This document shows, in pieces, positions 1 to 6,041 of a stretch of 6,665 nt of DNA. The notes under the pieces were generated by a model. The model did not search any database. It saw only the letters and a list, made by a program, of their open reading frames with translations, and was not told where the DNA came from. Source of the stretch: Acidobacteriaceae bacterium (GTDB taxonomy: Bacteria; Acidobacteriota; Vicinamibacteria; Vicinamibacterales; CAVVIG01); NCBI GenBank assembly GCA_031274845.1, contig JAISPN010000189.1, positions 1 to 6,665 of the forward strand, given 5' to 3'. Position 1 is the stretch's first letter. Each line of letters opens with the position of its first letter. The translations under genes were made by a program, and so were the position numbers.

Positions 1-299
1 CGGTAGACGCGGCCGTCGTTGCCGGTGCCGAGGAAGAGCGATCCGTCTCCCGCCGGCGTCACGGTCCAGAGAAAGGGCGACGGCGTTTCGTACACGAGCG
101 CGGTTTCAGGCCCGAGGACCAGTTGCCCGCGGCTGTCGATCGACAGGTTGTCCGCGTCGCCTTTCAAGAAATCGGCTTGCGTCGCGGCGTGGAAGAAGCG
201 TGGCGACGAGGCGGTGAGCGACGCGACGAGGCCAAGTCCGGCGAGGAGGGCAAGCGCCGCGGTGCTGAAGCGGCTTCGTCCGTGATGAAGATGAGCCAT
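1..299 (-). CDS. Exported beta-propeller-like protein, N-terminal fragment
   Basis: The frame opens at ATG 299-297 and runs off the window's left edge after 99 codons, so only the N-terminus is visible. Residues 1-10 are basic and His-rich (MAHLHHGRSR). Residues 13-30 form a hydrophobic Ala/Leu stretch, giving a good signal peptide or signal anchor. After that comes a segment with FLKGDADNLSIDSRGQL (about 44-60), then PFLWTV and LFLGTGNDGRVY (88-99). The repeated pattern of Asp/Gly turns followed by short beta strands is what the blades of WD40/PQQ-like beta-propellers look like. I recall similar exported proteins in acidobacteria, but the exact family and any ligand are unknown. It lies 22 bp after the stop of the S55 peptidase gene on the same strand, so co-transcription is likely and a shared envelope role is possible. 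No strong ribosome binding site is visible; GGA sits about 6 bases before the ATG. Confidence 0.72.
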   Translation of the reverse strand, partial: MAHLHHGRSRFSTAALALLAGLGLVASLTASSPRFFHAATQADFLKGDADNLSIDSRGQLVLGPETALVYETPSPFLWTVTPAGDGSLFLGTGNDGRVY

Positions 300-321
300 A
301 AGTGTCCGGAAGGCGCGCGCG

Positions 322-2163
322 TCAGTTCGCCGCGAGTGGTACGGTGAGGGAACGCATGCCGCTGACCGCGTGCTCGGTCGGGAATTCCCATTCGCCAAGA
401 GTGGTGGTGCTGAGCGGATTGAAATTGCCGCCGCTTCTGTCGCCTTCGAGCACGGCGAGGACTGACGGCGGGAGCGACGGGAGCACTTCGCCGCGCACCA
501 CGGCGCCGCGAGTGGTTCCGAGCAGACGCACGTAGACGCGATCGTTCCGGCGCGTCTTGTTGAGCGCCTTGATGAGTTGCGGCACGCTGCGCGGTTGCGG
601 CAGCCGCGCTTCTCGCTGTTCCGTCTGCACCAACCGCGTCGCGTCGGTGACGACGATGGCGAGCGAGCCAGAGGCGTTGGCCGGGATGTCGATTGGGACC
701 GTGCGGAGCAGATCCTCGCCGCGATAGGTGCGCAGGAGCACCTTGAGCGGCACGGTGCGTCCCGGCCTTGGTTTCGGATCGTCGAGCCACACGCGCTCGA
801 TCGTCGCCGTCTTCGGCTCATCGCTCGACTTGACGGTGAGCTCAAGCCCGTCGATGGCGACCTCTTCGTAGTCGTTGCCGAGAAGCGCGGTGATTGGCGC
901 GACCGCGTACGCCGCCGCGTTCGACGAGGCTCCCTCGCCCGAGAACATGTTCTGAAGCGGCACCGCGTTGTACTTGCCAATCTTTACGCGTCCCTCGACC
1001 GCATACGTCGAGGTGCCGAACTGCCGCTCGTACGACCCGAGTGTATTGACAAGCGCGGTGTAGGTCATGAGCGGCGTGAAGATCTGATCGCGCACGACGG
1101 TGAAGTGGAACGTGCGGGCGCCGCCGCGCGCGTTGTCGATCGTCAGCGTGACCGGCAACATCGAGGGGGCGGGACCAAGCTGTCCGGCAATCGCCGTCGC
1201 GCGGTCTTGCTGGAACGTGCCGATGATGTCGCTCGTGCTCGACAGCTTGGCCGACGACATGAGGCTTGAGAGCACCGTGTAGACGTAGGCGCGCGTCATC
1301 GGAAACTGCATCGGCCCGAGGTTGTACATCGGGTGACCGAAGGCGTAGACCCGGTCGCCGTCGATTTGCCTGCACGAGCCGGGCGGGCCTCGTTCGTGAG
1401 CGACGATGAGCAACCGGATGCCGATGGCGTCGCCCGGCTTGAGCGGTCCGTCAAACGGCATGTCGCCCGAGCGCAGTCCCGCGGCGCCAGCCATCGGCAC
1501 AAAGCCTTGATCGCGAAAGGCGGCGCCGAGGAGGTCGGCCATGCTCGACTCGAAGCCGGTCATCGTGAGCGGCGTGGCAATGGGGCGCAGTTCGGTCGCG
1601 AGCGCGCGTCCGCTGAATGGGCCGTCGGCAACGCCCGTAAACTGCGTGTCGTCAAGCCGCTCCGCGAACGGACGATTCCAGTTGAGCGCCTGACGAAACG
1701 CGTGCATCAGGCCGTCGCTCGTGAGTGGGAAGGTGACGTGAATGCGCGCGCCCGGCGCGCGCGATGCGGCGAGCGCGGTCGCGTCGGTCATCTCGTCAAT
1801 CGGCGTGATGCCCGCAATCGGTTCCTTCGAGAAGCTGCCGAGCGCATAAGAGACCGCGCCGATGAGCCGTCCGTCGATGTAGACCGGACTGCCGCTCATG
1901 CCGGCGATGACGCCCGTGTCGGCGAGCGGTCCCCCTTCGAGTTTGGCGAGGATGAGATTGCGCCGGGTGCCGATGACGTTTTCAATGACGCCCAAAATGT
2001 GCGCCTTGAACTCTTCGACGCGCGTCCCTGTGAAGACCGTCCGTCCGATGCCGACCATGCCCGGCCGGATGTCGGACACCGGCATCTTCGGTTCATCGGC
2101 GCGTAACGCCGACAGCCCCAGAAGGACGAGGCTCACAGTGAACAGGACACGTCGTGCGGTCAT
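322..2163 (-). CDS. SpoIVB/S55-type serine peptidase homologue, exported
   Basis: The predicted product has 613 residues. A signal peptide is evident at 1-22 (MTARRVLFTV, then a Leu-rich core, with cleavage near ALRA-DE). The N-terminal part carries the S55 signature: RPGMVGIGRTVFTG (33-46), a beta-rich stretch, TGVIAGMSGSPVYIDG (83-98) with Ser90 as the probable nucleophile, and a conserved SKEPIAGITPIDEM segment (112-125). A second conserved block, DGDRVYAFGHPMYNLGP (268-284), holds His277, the likely catalytic histidine. The remainder (about 285-613) is beta-rich with no motif I can name. No PDZ domain is obvious. In Bacillus SpoIVB, as I recall it, the histidine precedes the GMSGSP serine; here the order is reversed. 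SpoIVB itself cleaves SpoIVFA in sporulation, but nothing sporulation-related is present here, so the substrate is unknown. The ATG at 2163-2161 is chosen because it gives the signal peptide directly. Residues 253-266 fit the family poorly and may reflect compensating frameshifts. The family assignment is firm; activity is inferred. Confidence 0.88.
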   Translation of the reverse strand: MTARRVLFTVSLVLLGLSALRADEPKMPVSDIRPGMVGIGRTVFTGTRVEEFKAHILGVIENVIGTRRNLILAKLEGGPLADTGVIAGMSGSPVYIDGRLIGAVSYALGSFSKEPIAGITPIDEMTDATALAASRAPGARIHVTFPLTSDGLMHAFRQALNWNRPFAERLDDTQFTGVADGPFSGRALATELRPIATPLTMTGFESSMADLLGAAFRDQGFVPMAGAAGLRSGDMPFDGPLKPGDAIGIRLLIVAHERGPPGSCRQIDGDRVYAFGHPMYNLGPMQFPMTRAYVYTVLSSLMSSAKLSSTSDIIGTFQQDRATAIAGQLGPAPSMLPVTLTIDNARGGARTFHFTVVRDQIFTPLMTYTALVNTLGSYERQFGTSTYAVEGRVKIGKYNAVPLQNMFSGEGASSNAAAYAVAPITALLGNDYEEVAIDGLELTVKSSDEPKTATIERVWLDDPKPRPGRTVPLKVLLRTYRGEDLLRTVPIDIPANASGSLAIVVTDATRLVQTEQREARLPQPRSVPQLIKALNKTRRNDRVYVRLLGTTRGAVVRGEVLPSLPPSVLAVLEGDRSGGNFNPLSTTTLGEWEFPTEHAVSGMRSLTVPLAAN

Positions 2164-2180
2164 GCGGAAAGCGTGAAGGC

Positions 2181-2186
2181 ATTATA
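2181..2186 (-). promoter_or_regulatory. Probable -10 box of the S55 peptidase gene
   Basis: Read on the minus strand this is a perfect TATAAT, 17 bp before the ATG at 2163, in otherwise GC-rich DNA. No convincing -35 lies 16-18 bp upstream on that strand. Transcription would start close to the ATG, giving a very short 5' leader. This agrees with the lack of a purine-rich ribosome binding site there. Confidence 0.45.
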
Positions 2187-2228
2187 GGCAGAGAAGCGCA
2201 CAGGGCGCGTGAGAGATTGGCGCGTTCG

Positions 2229-2258
2229 TTGACACTGTCGCCGCGCGTTTGATATCGT
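2229..2258 (+). promoter_or_regulatory. Candidate sigma70-type promoter of the aroDE-trpEGD operon
   Basis: A perfect TTGACA occupies 2229-2234. The best -10 match is TATCGT at 2253-2258 (4 of 6, spacer 18), within the sequence GATATCGT; nearby registers are weaker. Transcription from here would begin around 2264-2266, roughly ten bases before the leader ORF. The whole attenuator would then lie in the transcript. The -35 is strong and the -10 only fair. The position between a divergent gene and a leader peptide supports the call. Confidence 0.55.
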
Positions 2259-2275
2259 CCACCCTTCACGTCGTG

Positions 2276-2383
2276 ATGATGACCACTGCCTTTGTTCCCG
2301 TGCGCCCCTTCGAGCCGGCCGGTTTCGGTCTGGACGGCTGGTGGTATTGGCGCGCACAACAAGAGGCAACCGCCCTGGCGTAA
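2276..2383 (+). CDS. trpL: Trp-rich leader peptide of the aromatic operon (trpL-like)
   Basis: This 35-codon ORF starts ATGATG (2276 and 2279) and ends TAA at 2381-2383. The C-terminal half contains Gly-Trp-Trp-Tyr-Trp-Arg, with Trp codons at 2339-2341, 2342-2344 and 2348-2350 and a Tyr codon at 2345-2347. Phe codons occur at residues 6, 12 and 17. Three Trp codons within four in a 35-residue ORF is far beyond chance. They lie ten codons before the stop and just upstream of a segment that can pair with the terminator. In classical trp attenuation the ribosome stalls at such codons when charged tRNA-Trp is scarce, which lets an antiterminator form. The peptide itself is probably a sensing device with no other role. 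There is no clear Shine-Dalgarno upstream, so initiation may be near-leaderless from the adjacent promoter. An in-frame GTG at 2273 is an alternative start. The peptide shows no homology to E. coli TrpL beyond the Trp cluster. Confidence 0.85.
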   Translation: MMTTAFVPVRPFEPAGFGLDGWWYWRAQQEATALA

Positions 2384-2436
2384 CCTGCCATTCCGGCGTA
2401 CACGATATTTATTCGAGCCTCTTCAGCCTCCGGTTG
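2340..2436 (+). promoter_or_regulatory. Attenuator pairing segments (protector and antiterminator)
   Basis: Three mutually exclusive RNA pairings can be drawn by eye. Segment 1, over the Trp codons (2340-2344 plus 2347-2349), can pair with 2370-2374 and 2367-2369, giving 8 pairs with a 2-base bulge and one G-U. The same middle segment can instead pair with the terminator. AAGAGGC at 2361-2367 is perfectly complementary to GCCTCTT at 2417-2423, in the terminator's left arm. Alternatively, CAACCG at 2367-2372 is perfectly complementary to CGGTTG at 2431-2436, mostly in its right arm. A ribosome stalled at the first Trp codons would cover segment 1 and free the middle segment to disrupt the terminator. 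A ribosome reaching the stop at 2381 would cover the middle segment and allow termination. No folding energies were computed, so the exact antiterminator is uncertain. Confidence 0.65.
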
Positions 2437-2452
2437 AAGGGGCTTTTTTTTT
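2416..2452 (+). terminator. Intrinsic terminator acting as attenuator ahead of aroDE
   Basis: The left arm AGCCTCTTCAGC (2416-2427) pairs with GTTGAAGGGGCT (2433-2444), giving 12 pairs including two G-U. A further C2428-G2432 pair is possible over a 3-base loop. Nine T follow directly (2444-2452), the first of them doubling as the last stem base. This is a textbook rho-independent terminator, yet it lies between the promoter and the first structural gene, 42 bp before the aroDE start. It therefore most likely serves premature termination. It could not serve the leftward peptidase gene, since the T run is on the plus strand and downstream of the rightward promoter. Confidence 0.9.
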
Positions 2453-2494
2453 GACGTTTGAACGAGACGGACGAACATCCGACGGAACCACACT

Positions 2495-3940
2495 GTGACG
2501 ACACCGCTGCTCTGCACCACGATCACCGCTGACACGACGGACGACCTCGTTCGTCAGCGAGACGCCGTCCTCGATACGGATCTGGTGGAGCTGCGTCTTG
2601 ATACGGTGGCCGACCCGGACCCGGCCGCGGCGCTCGCCGGGCGGCGGCATCCCGCCATCGTGACCTGCCGCGCCGCGTGGGAAGGGGGATCGTTCCGCGG
2701 GTCGGAAGACGAGCGGCTGCGGATACTCGAACGCGCGCTCGCGCTCGGCGCGGAGTACGTCGACGTTGAATTCAAGGCCGACTATCGCCGGGTGATGGAC
2801 GCTACAGGCGGACGCCGGGTCGTCCTCTCCTCGCACGAGTTCGACCGCGTGCCGGACGATCTGCACGCGCGTGCGGCGGCCATGCGGGCGACCGGCGCGG
2901 AGATGGTGAAGATCGCCGCGCGTGTTAATCGCCTGACCGACGTGCTGCGCTTACGGCAGGAGCGGGCGAACGGCACGATCATCATCGGCATGGGGCCGGC
3001 CGGCCTCATCACTCGTGTCCTGCCGGGGCTCTTTGGCTCCGCCTGGACCTATGCGGGGAACCTCGCCTCCATCGGTCAGGTGACGGCCGCGACGCTGCTC
3101 GATCTCTACCGGTTCCGGAGCCTGACGCCCAGGACGCGGATCTACGGATTGACCGGATCGCCGATCGCGCATTCGGTCTCGCCTGATATGCACAATCGCG
3201 CGTATGCGGCGCTCGGTCTGGACGCGGTGTACCTGCCGTGTCCCGCCGCGGATGCCGATGATTTTCTCGCCTTTGCCGAGGCTGTCGGCATTGGCGGCGC
3301 GAGCGTCACGATTCCGTTCAAGGTGCCGCTCTTCGAGCGGCTCGACGAGGTGAGCGACATCGCGGTTCGTGCTGGCGCCATCAACACGATCAAGCGAGAG
3401 GGGACTCGCTGGATCGGGACGAACACCGATGTGGCCGGGTTCTTGGCGCCGTTGCAGGCGCGGCACACGCACTTCGCGGGCCTTCGCGCGTCGATTCTGG
3501 GCGCGGGCGGATCGGCGAGAGCGGCGGCGCTGGCGCTTTCTTCGGTTGGCGCGTCTGTGACGCTGCACGCGCGCGATGCGCGGCGCGCAGAGGTTGTTGC
3601 GCAAGAGCTCGGCGCGCGGGCGGCGTCGTTTCCGCCAGCGGCCGGGTCGTGGGATCTGCTGGTCAACTGCACGCCGGTCGGGATGCACCCCAACGTCACC
3701 GCCACGCCGATCGAGGCGTCGCATCTCACCGGCGCGATGGTCTACGACCTCATTTACAACCCGGTGGAGACCCGTCTCTTGCAGGACGCGCGGGCGATGG
3801 GCGCTGATACGATCGGAGGGCTCGACATGCTCGTGGCGCAAGCCGTGGAGCAGATCGAGTGGTGGACCGGCGTCCGTCCCTCCGGTGACATCATGCGCGC
3901 GGCGGCGCTCGCGCGTCTTTCAGAATTCAGGACCGAATGA
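2495..3940 (+). CDS. aroDE: Bifunctional 3-dehydroquinate dehydratase / shikimate dehydrogenase (AroD-AroE fusion)
   Basis: The product has 481 residues and catalyses two consecutive cytoplasmic shikimate-pathway steps: dehydration of 3-dehydroquinate, then NADPH-dependent reduction of 3-dehydroshikimate to shikimate. Residues 1-208 are a type I dehydroquinase. VELRLD (31-36) holds the substrate-binding Glu and Arg, SSHEF holds the catalytic His114, EMVK holds the Schiff-base Lys139, and Arg174 and Gln195 sit where the family binds substrate. Residues 215-478 are shikimate dehydrogenase. GSPIAHSVSPDMHN (221-234) contains the shikimate-binding serines, VTIPFK the catalytic Lys276, AGAINT contains Asn297, GTNTD contains Asp312, and LGAGGSARA (335-343) is the NADP-binding loop. 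NCTPVGMHP (391-399), YDLIYNP (417-423) and GGLDMLVAQA with Gln449 follow. Both halves look intact, joined by a linker near 205-214. The start is GTG at 2495, with GACGGAA about 8 bases upstream. The gene is first in the operon, just behind the attenuator, and its stop overlaps the trpE start. Comparable AroDE fusions are known in plants and chlamydiae. Confidence 0.95.
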   Translation: MTTPLLCTTITADTTDDLVRQRDAVLDTDLVELRLDTVADPDPAAALAGRRHPAIVTCRAAWEGGSFRGSEDERLRILERALALGAEYVDVEFKADYRRVMDATGGRRVVLSSHEFDRVPDDLHARAAAMRATGAEMVKIAARVNRLTDVLRLRQERANGTIIIGMGPAGLITRVLPGLFGSAWTYAGNLASIGQVTAATLLDLYRFRSLTPRTRIYGLTGSPIAHSVSPDMHNRAYAALGLDAVYLPCPAADADDFLAFAEAVGIGGASVTIPFKVPLFERLDEVSDIAVRAGAINTIKREGTRWIGTNTDVAGFLAPLQARHTHFAGLRASILGAGGSARAAALALSSVGASVTLHARDARRAEVVAQELGARAASFPPAAGSWDLLVNCTPVGMHPNVTATPIEASHLTGAMVYDLIYNPVETRLLQDARAMGADTIGGLDMLVAQAVEQIEWWTGVRPSGDIMRAAALARLSEFRTE

Positions 3941-5409
3941 AGCTCACGTCATTTGAAGAATTTACCGAACTCGCCACGCGCGGCACGTTCGTGCCGGTGG
4001 TCAAGGAGATCGTTGCCGACCTGCTGACGCCGGTCTCGGCCTTTCTGAAAATCGCGGAGGATGCCGACTACGCGTTCCTGCTGGAGAGCGTCGAAGGAGG
4101 CGAGCACGTCGGCCGGTACTCCTTCCTCGGGAAAGACCCGTTTTTGATCCTCCGCGCGCGCGACGGACAGACGACGCTCGAACGCGCCGGTGTCGTCACC
4201 AAGAGCGATCGGCCGTTTGTCGAGACCTTGCGTCAACTGATGGCCGACTTCCGGTCGCCGTTCGTGCCCGATCTGCCGCGTTTCACCGGCGGCGCGGTCG
4301 GCTACTTTGGCTACAACGCGGCGTCATGGTTTGAACCGGTCCTTGGCGATCTCGGCACGGGCGAAGACGACACCGACACGGCGGGCTTCATGCTGTTCGA
4401 TACGGTGCTGGCGTTCGATCACGTGCAGCACCGGATTCTCATCATCGCCAACGCGCGGATCACCGCGGACGATAACCTCGACGCGCTCTACCAGTTTGCG
4501 TGCGCGAAGATTCAGTTCCTCGAGCGGGAACTCGAACGCAATCTGTCGCTCACGCGCGCGGGGAACGGCGCGCCGCTCACGGTGACGTCGAACCGGACGA
4601 AAGAACAGTTTGAAGCGGCGGTCCGGACGGCGCAGGAACACATCGCGGCGGGCGACATTTATCAGGTCGTGCTGTCGCAGCGGTTTCAGGCCGAGATCGA
4701 CGCGGACCCGTTCACGGTCTACCGCGCGCTGCGTCACGTGAACCCGTCGCCGTATATGTATTTCATCCGCATGGGCGGCGTCTCCATTGTTGGCGCGTCA
4801 CCCGAGATGCTGGTGCGTGTGGAAGGGTCGCGTGTCGAGACGCATCCCATCGCGGGCACAAGACGCCGTGGACGAAACGCGGAGGATGACGCGCGGCTGG
4901 CGGAAGAGTTGAAGCGCGACGAGAAAGAGCGCGCGGAGCACGTGATGCTGGTCGACCTTGGGCGAAACGATGTCGGCCGCGTCTCTGACTACGGCACCGT
5001 GCGCGTGTCGCAGTTCATGGGGCTCGAACGTTTCTCGCACGTCATGCACATGACGTCCACGGTGGTAGGGCGTCTTGCCGATGACAAGGACCGGCTCGAT
5101 GCGCTTCAGTCATGTTTTCCGGCAGGCACGGTGTCTGGCGCGCCGAAGGTGCGCGCGATGGAGATCATCCGCGACCTCGAACCGTCGGGGCGTGGACTCT
5201 ATGCGGGCGCGGTGGGCTATCTCGATTTTGCCGGCAACCTCGATTTCTGCATCGCGATCCGCACGGTCGTCATGTCGAAAGGGAAAGCGTTTGTACAAGC
5301 GGGCGGCGGCATCGTCATCGATTCGACGCCGGCGGCGGAATTTCAGGAATCGTGCGACAAGGCGCAGGCGCTGCTGAAGGCGCTCGCTCTCGCGCAGCAA
5401 GGGCTGTAG
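3937..5409 (+). CDS. trpE: Anthranilate synthase component I
   Basis: TrpE (490 residues) converts chorismate to anthranilate, using ammonia supplied by TrpG; this is the first committed tryptophan step. The N-terminal regulatory region has LLES (48-51), the motif whose serine takes part in tryptophan feedback binding, followed by GRYSFLG (59-65). The catalytic chorismate-binding domain follows: GDIYQVVLSQRF (239-250), NPSPYMYF (269-276), GASPEMLVR (286-294), HPIAGTRRRG (303-312), EHVMLVDLGRND (334-345), FSHVMH (366-371), FPAGTVSGAPK (394-404) and VQAGGGIV (453-460). Ala in PIAGT, where aminodeoxychorismate synthase PabB has Lys, argues for TrpE over PabB. Length is normal. The ATG overlaps the aroDE stop as ATGA, with AGGA at 3929-3932 as its ribosome binding site, so translational coupling is likely. 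Enzyme feedback by Trp plus the upstream attenuator would give two layers of control. Confidence 0.97.
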   Translation: MKLTSFEEFTELATRGTFVPVVKEIVADLLTPVSAFLKIAEDADYAFLLESVEGGEHVGRYSFLGKDPFLILRARDGQTTLERAGVVTKSDRPFVETLRQLMADFRSPFVPDLPRFTGGAVGYFGYNAASWFEPVLGDLGTGEDDTDTAGFMLFDTVLAFDHVQHRILIIANARITADDNLDALYQFACAKIQFLERELERNLSLTRAGNGAPLTVTSNRTKEQFEAAVRTAQEHIAAGDIYQVVLSQRFQAEIDADPFTVYRALRHVNPSPYMYFIRMGGVSIVGASPEMLVRVEGSRVETHPIAGTRRRGRNAEDDARLAEELKRDEKERAEHVMLVDLGRNDVGRVSDYGTVRVSQFMGLERFSHVMHMTSTVVGRLADDKDRLDALQSCFPAGTVSGAPKVRAMEIIRDLEPSGRGLYAGAVGYLDFAGNLDFCIAIRTVVMSKGKAFVQAGGGIVIDSTPAAEFQESCDKAQALLKALALAQQGL

Positions 5410-5418
5410 GGCACTGAC

Positions 5419-6024
5419 ATGGTGTTAGTCATCGATAACTACGATTCGTTCACCTACAACCTGGTGCAGTACCTGGGTGAGCTTGGCGCCAAGGTGTCCG
5501 TGGTGCGCAACGACGCGACGACGGTGGACGCGGTGGCCGCCCTTGGCGCTGACCGCATCGTGATCTCGCCAGGGCCCGGACGTCCCGAGGAGGCGGGGGT
5601 CACGATGGAGGTGATTCGTCAGCTTGGCGGCACGGTGCCGATGCTGGGCGTCTGCCTCGGACATCAAGCGATCGGCGCGGTGTACGGCGGATCGGTCGTC
5701 CGCGCGCCAGCGCCGATGCACGGCAAAACCTCGCTCATCGAACACAACGGCCGCGGTGTCTTTAGCGGCCTGAGCCATCCCTTTCCGGCCTCCCGCTACC
5801 ACTCGCTGGTCGTCAGCCCCGACGGGCTTCCGGACTCGCTGGAGGTGACGGCGTGGACCAATGGCCCATCACCAAACGATTCAATGACCAATGACCAGAT
5901 GATCATCATGGGCCTTCGTCATCGCACCTTACCCGTGTGCGGCGTGCAGTTTCATCCCGAGTCGATTCTGACGGGCGAAGGGCATCAGTTGTTGCGCAAC
6001 TTCCTCGACGGACGGCTGGATTAA
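5419..6024 (+). CDS. trpG: Anthranilate synthase component II, glutamine amidotransferase
   Basis: TrpG (201 residues) is a class I glutaminase that hydrolyses glutamine and passes ammonia to TrpE. It starts VLVIDNYDSFTYNL (2-15) and has the oxyanion-loop PGPG (51-54), GVCLGHQ with nucleophile Cys79, MHGK (100-103), and QFHPES with His179 and Glu181 completing the triad. The start is ATG 5419, 9 bp after the trpE stop, with AGGG at 5408-5411 as ribosome binding site. Residues 148-161 (NGPSPNDSMTNDQM) interrupt the usual short link between the AWT strand and IMGLRHR. They look like an insertion of roughly ten residues, encoded by unusually AT-rich DNA with a tandem heptamer. The insertion lies between catalytic Cys and His in sequence but probably in a surface loop, and the frame stays open. 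In many bacteria the same subunit also serves folate synthesis as PabA; the position here between trpE and trpD points to tryptophan as the main role. Confidence 0.96.
   Translation: MVLVIDNYDSFTYNLVQYLGELGAKVSVVRNDATTVDAVAALGADRIVISPGPGRPEEAGVTMEVIRQLGGTVPMLGVCLGHQAIGAVYGGSVVRAPAPMHGKTSLIEHNGRGVFSGLSHPFPASRYHSLVVSPDGLPDSLEVTAWTNGPSPNDSMTNDQMIIMGLRHRTLPVCGVQFHPESILTGEGHQLLRNFLDGRLD
5883..5896 (+). repeat. Tandem heptamer AATGACC x2 inside trpG
   Basis: AATGACC occurs twice back to back (5883-5889, 5890-5896). A related GACCAATG stands at 5856-5863, and a 10-base palindrome GATGATCATC follows at 5898-5907. The surrounding 50 bases (5860-5909) have 21 G+C, well below the flanking coding DNA. 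The tract coincides with the extra residues in TrpG. Only two copies are present, so a repeat family is a suggestion, not shown. Confidence 0.6.
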
Positions 6025-6041
6025 GGAGTGGACGGGCGGTC

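Noticed and set aside
329..516. The 13-mer CGCCGCGAGTGGT occurring twice in the 3' part of the peptidase gene
   Set aside because: Both copies are in coding sequence of strongly biased composition and no further copies were noticed; chance is sufficient.
577..1269. A 230-codon open frame on the plus strand, opposite the S55 peptidase gene
   Set aside because: It is Arg-rich with no recognisable motif, typical of spurious frames opposite GC-rich genes. The minus-strand frame has clear family motifs and a signal peptide.
2264..2452. T-box riboswitch or TRAP-binding leader as the trp control device
   Set aside because: I see no T-box consensus (TGGNACCGCG-like) before the terminator and no array of spaced GAG/TAG triplets. 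The Trp codons in a short ORF favour leader-peptide attenuation.
2292..2498. A 68-codon plus-strand frame overlapping the leader region
   Set aside because: It starts on a non-ATG codon, runs straight through the terminator hairpin and T run, and has no motif. The other frame with the Trp cluster explains the region better.
2951..3841. A 296-codon open frame on the minus strand under aroDE
   Set aside because: It is a very basic, low-complexity translation antisense to intact AroD/AroE motifs; a shadow of codon bias.
5419..6024. Reading trpG as pabA and trpE as pabB (folate synthesis)
   Set aside because: The large subunit has PIAGT with Ala where PabB has Lys, carries the LLES feedback motif, and the pair sits between a Trp leader and trpD.
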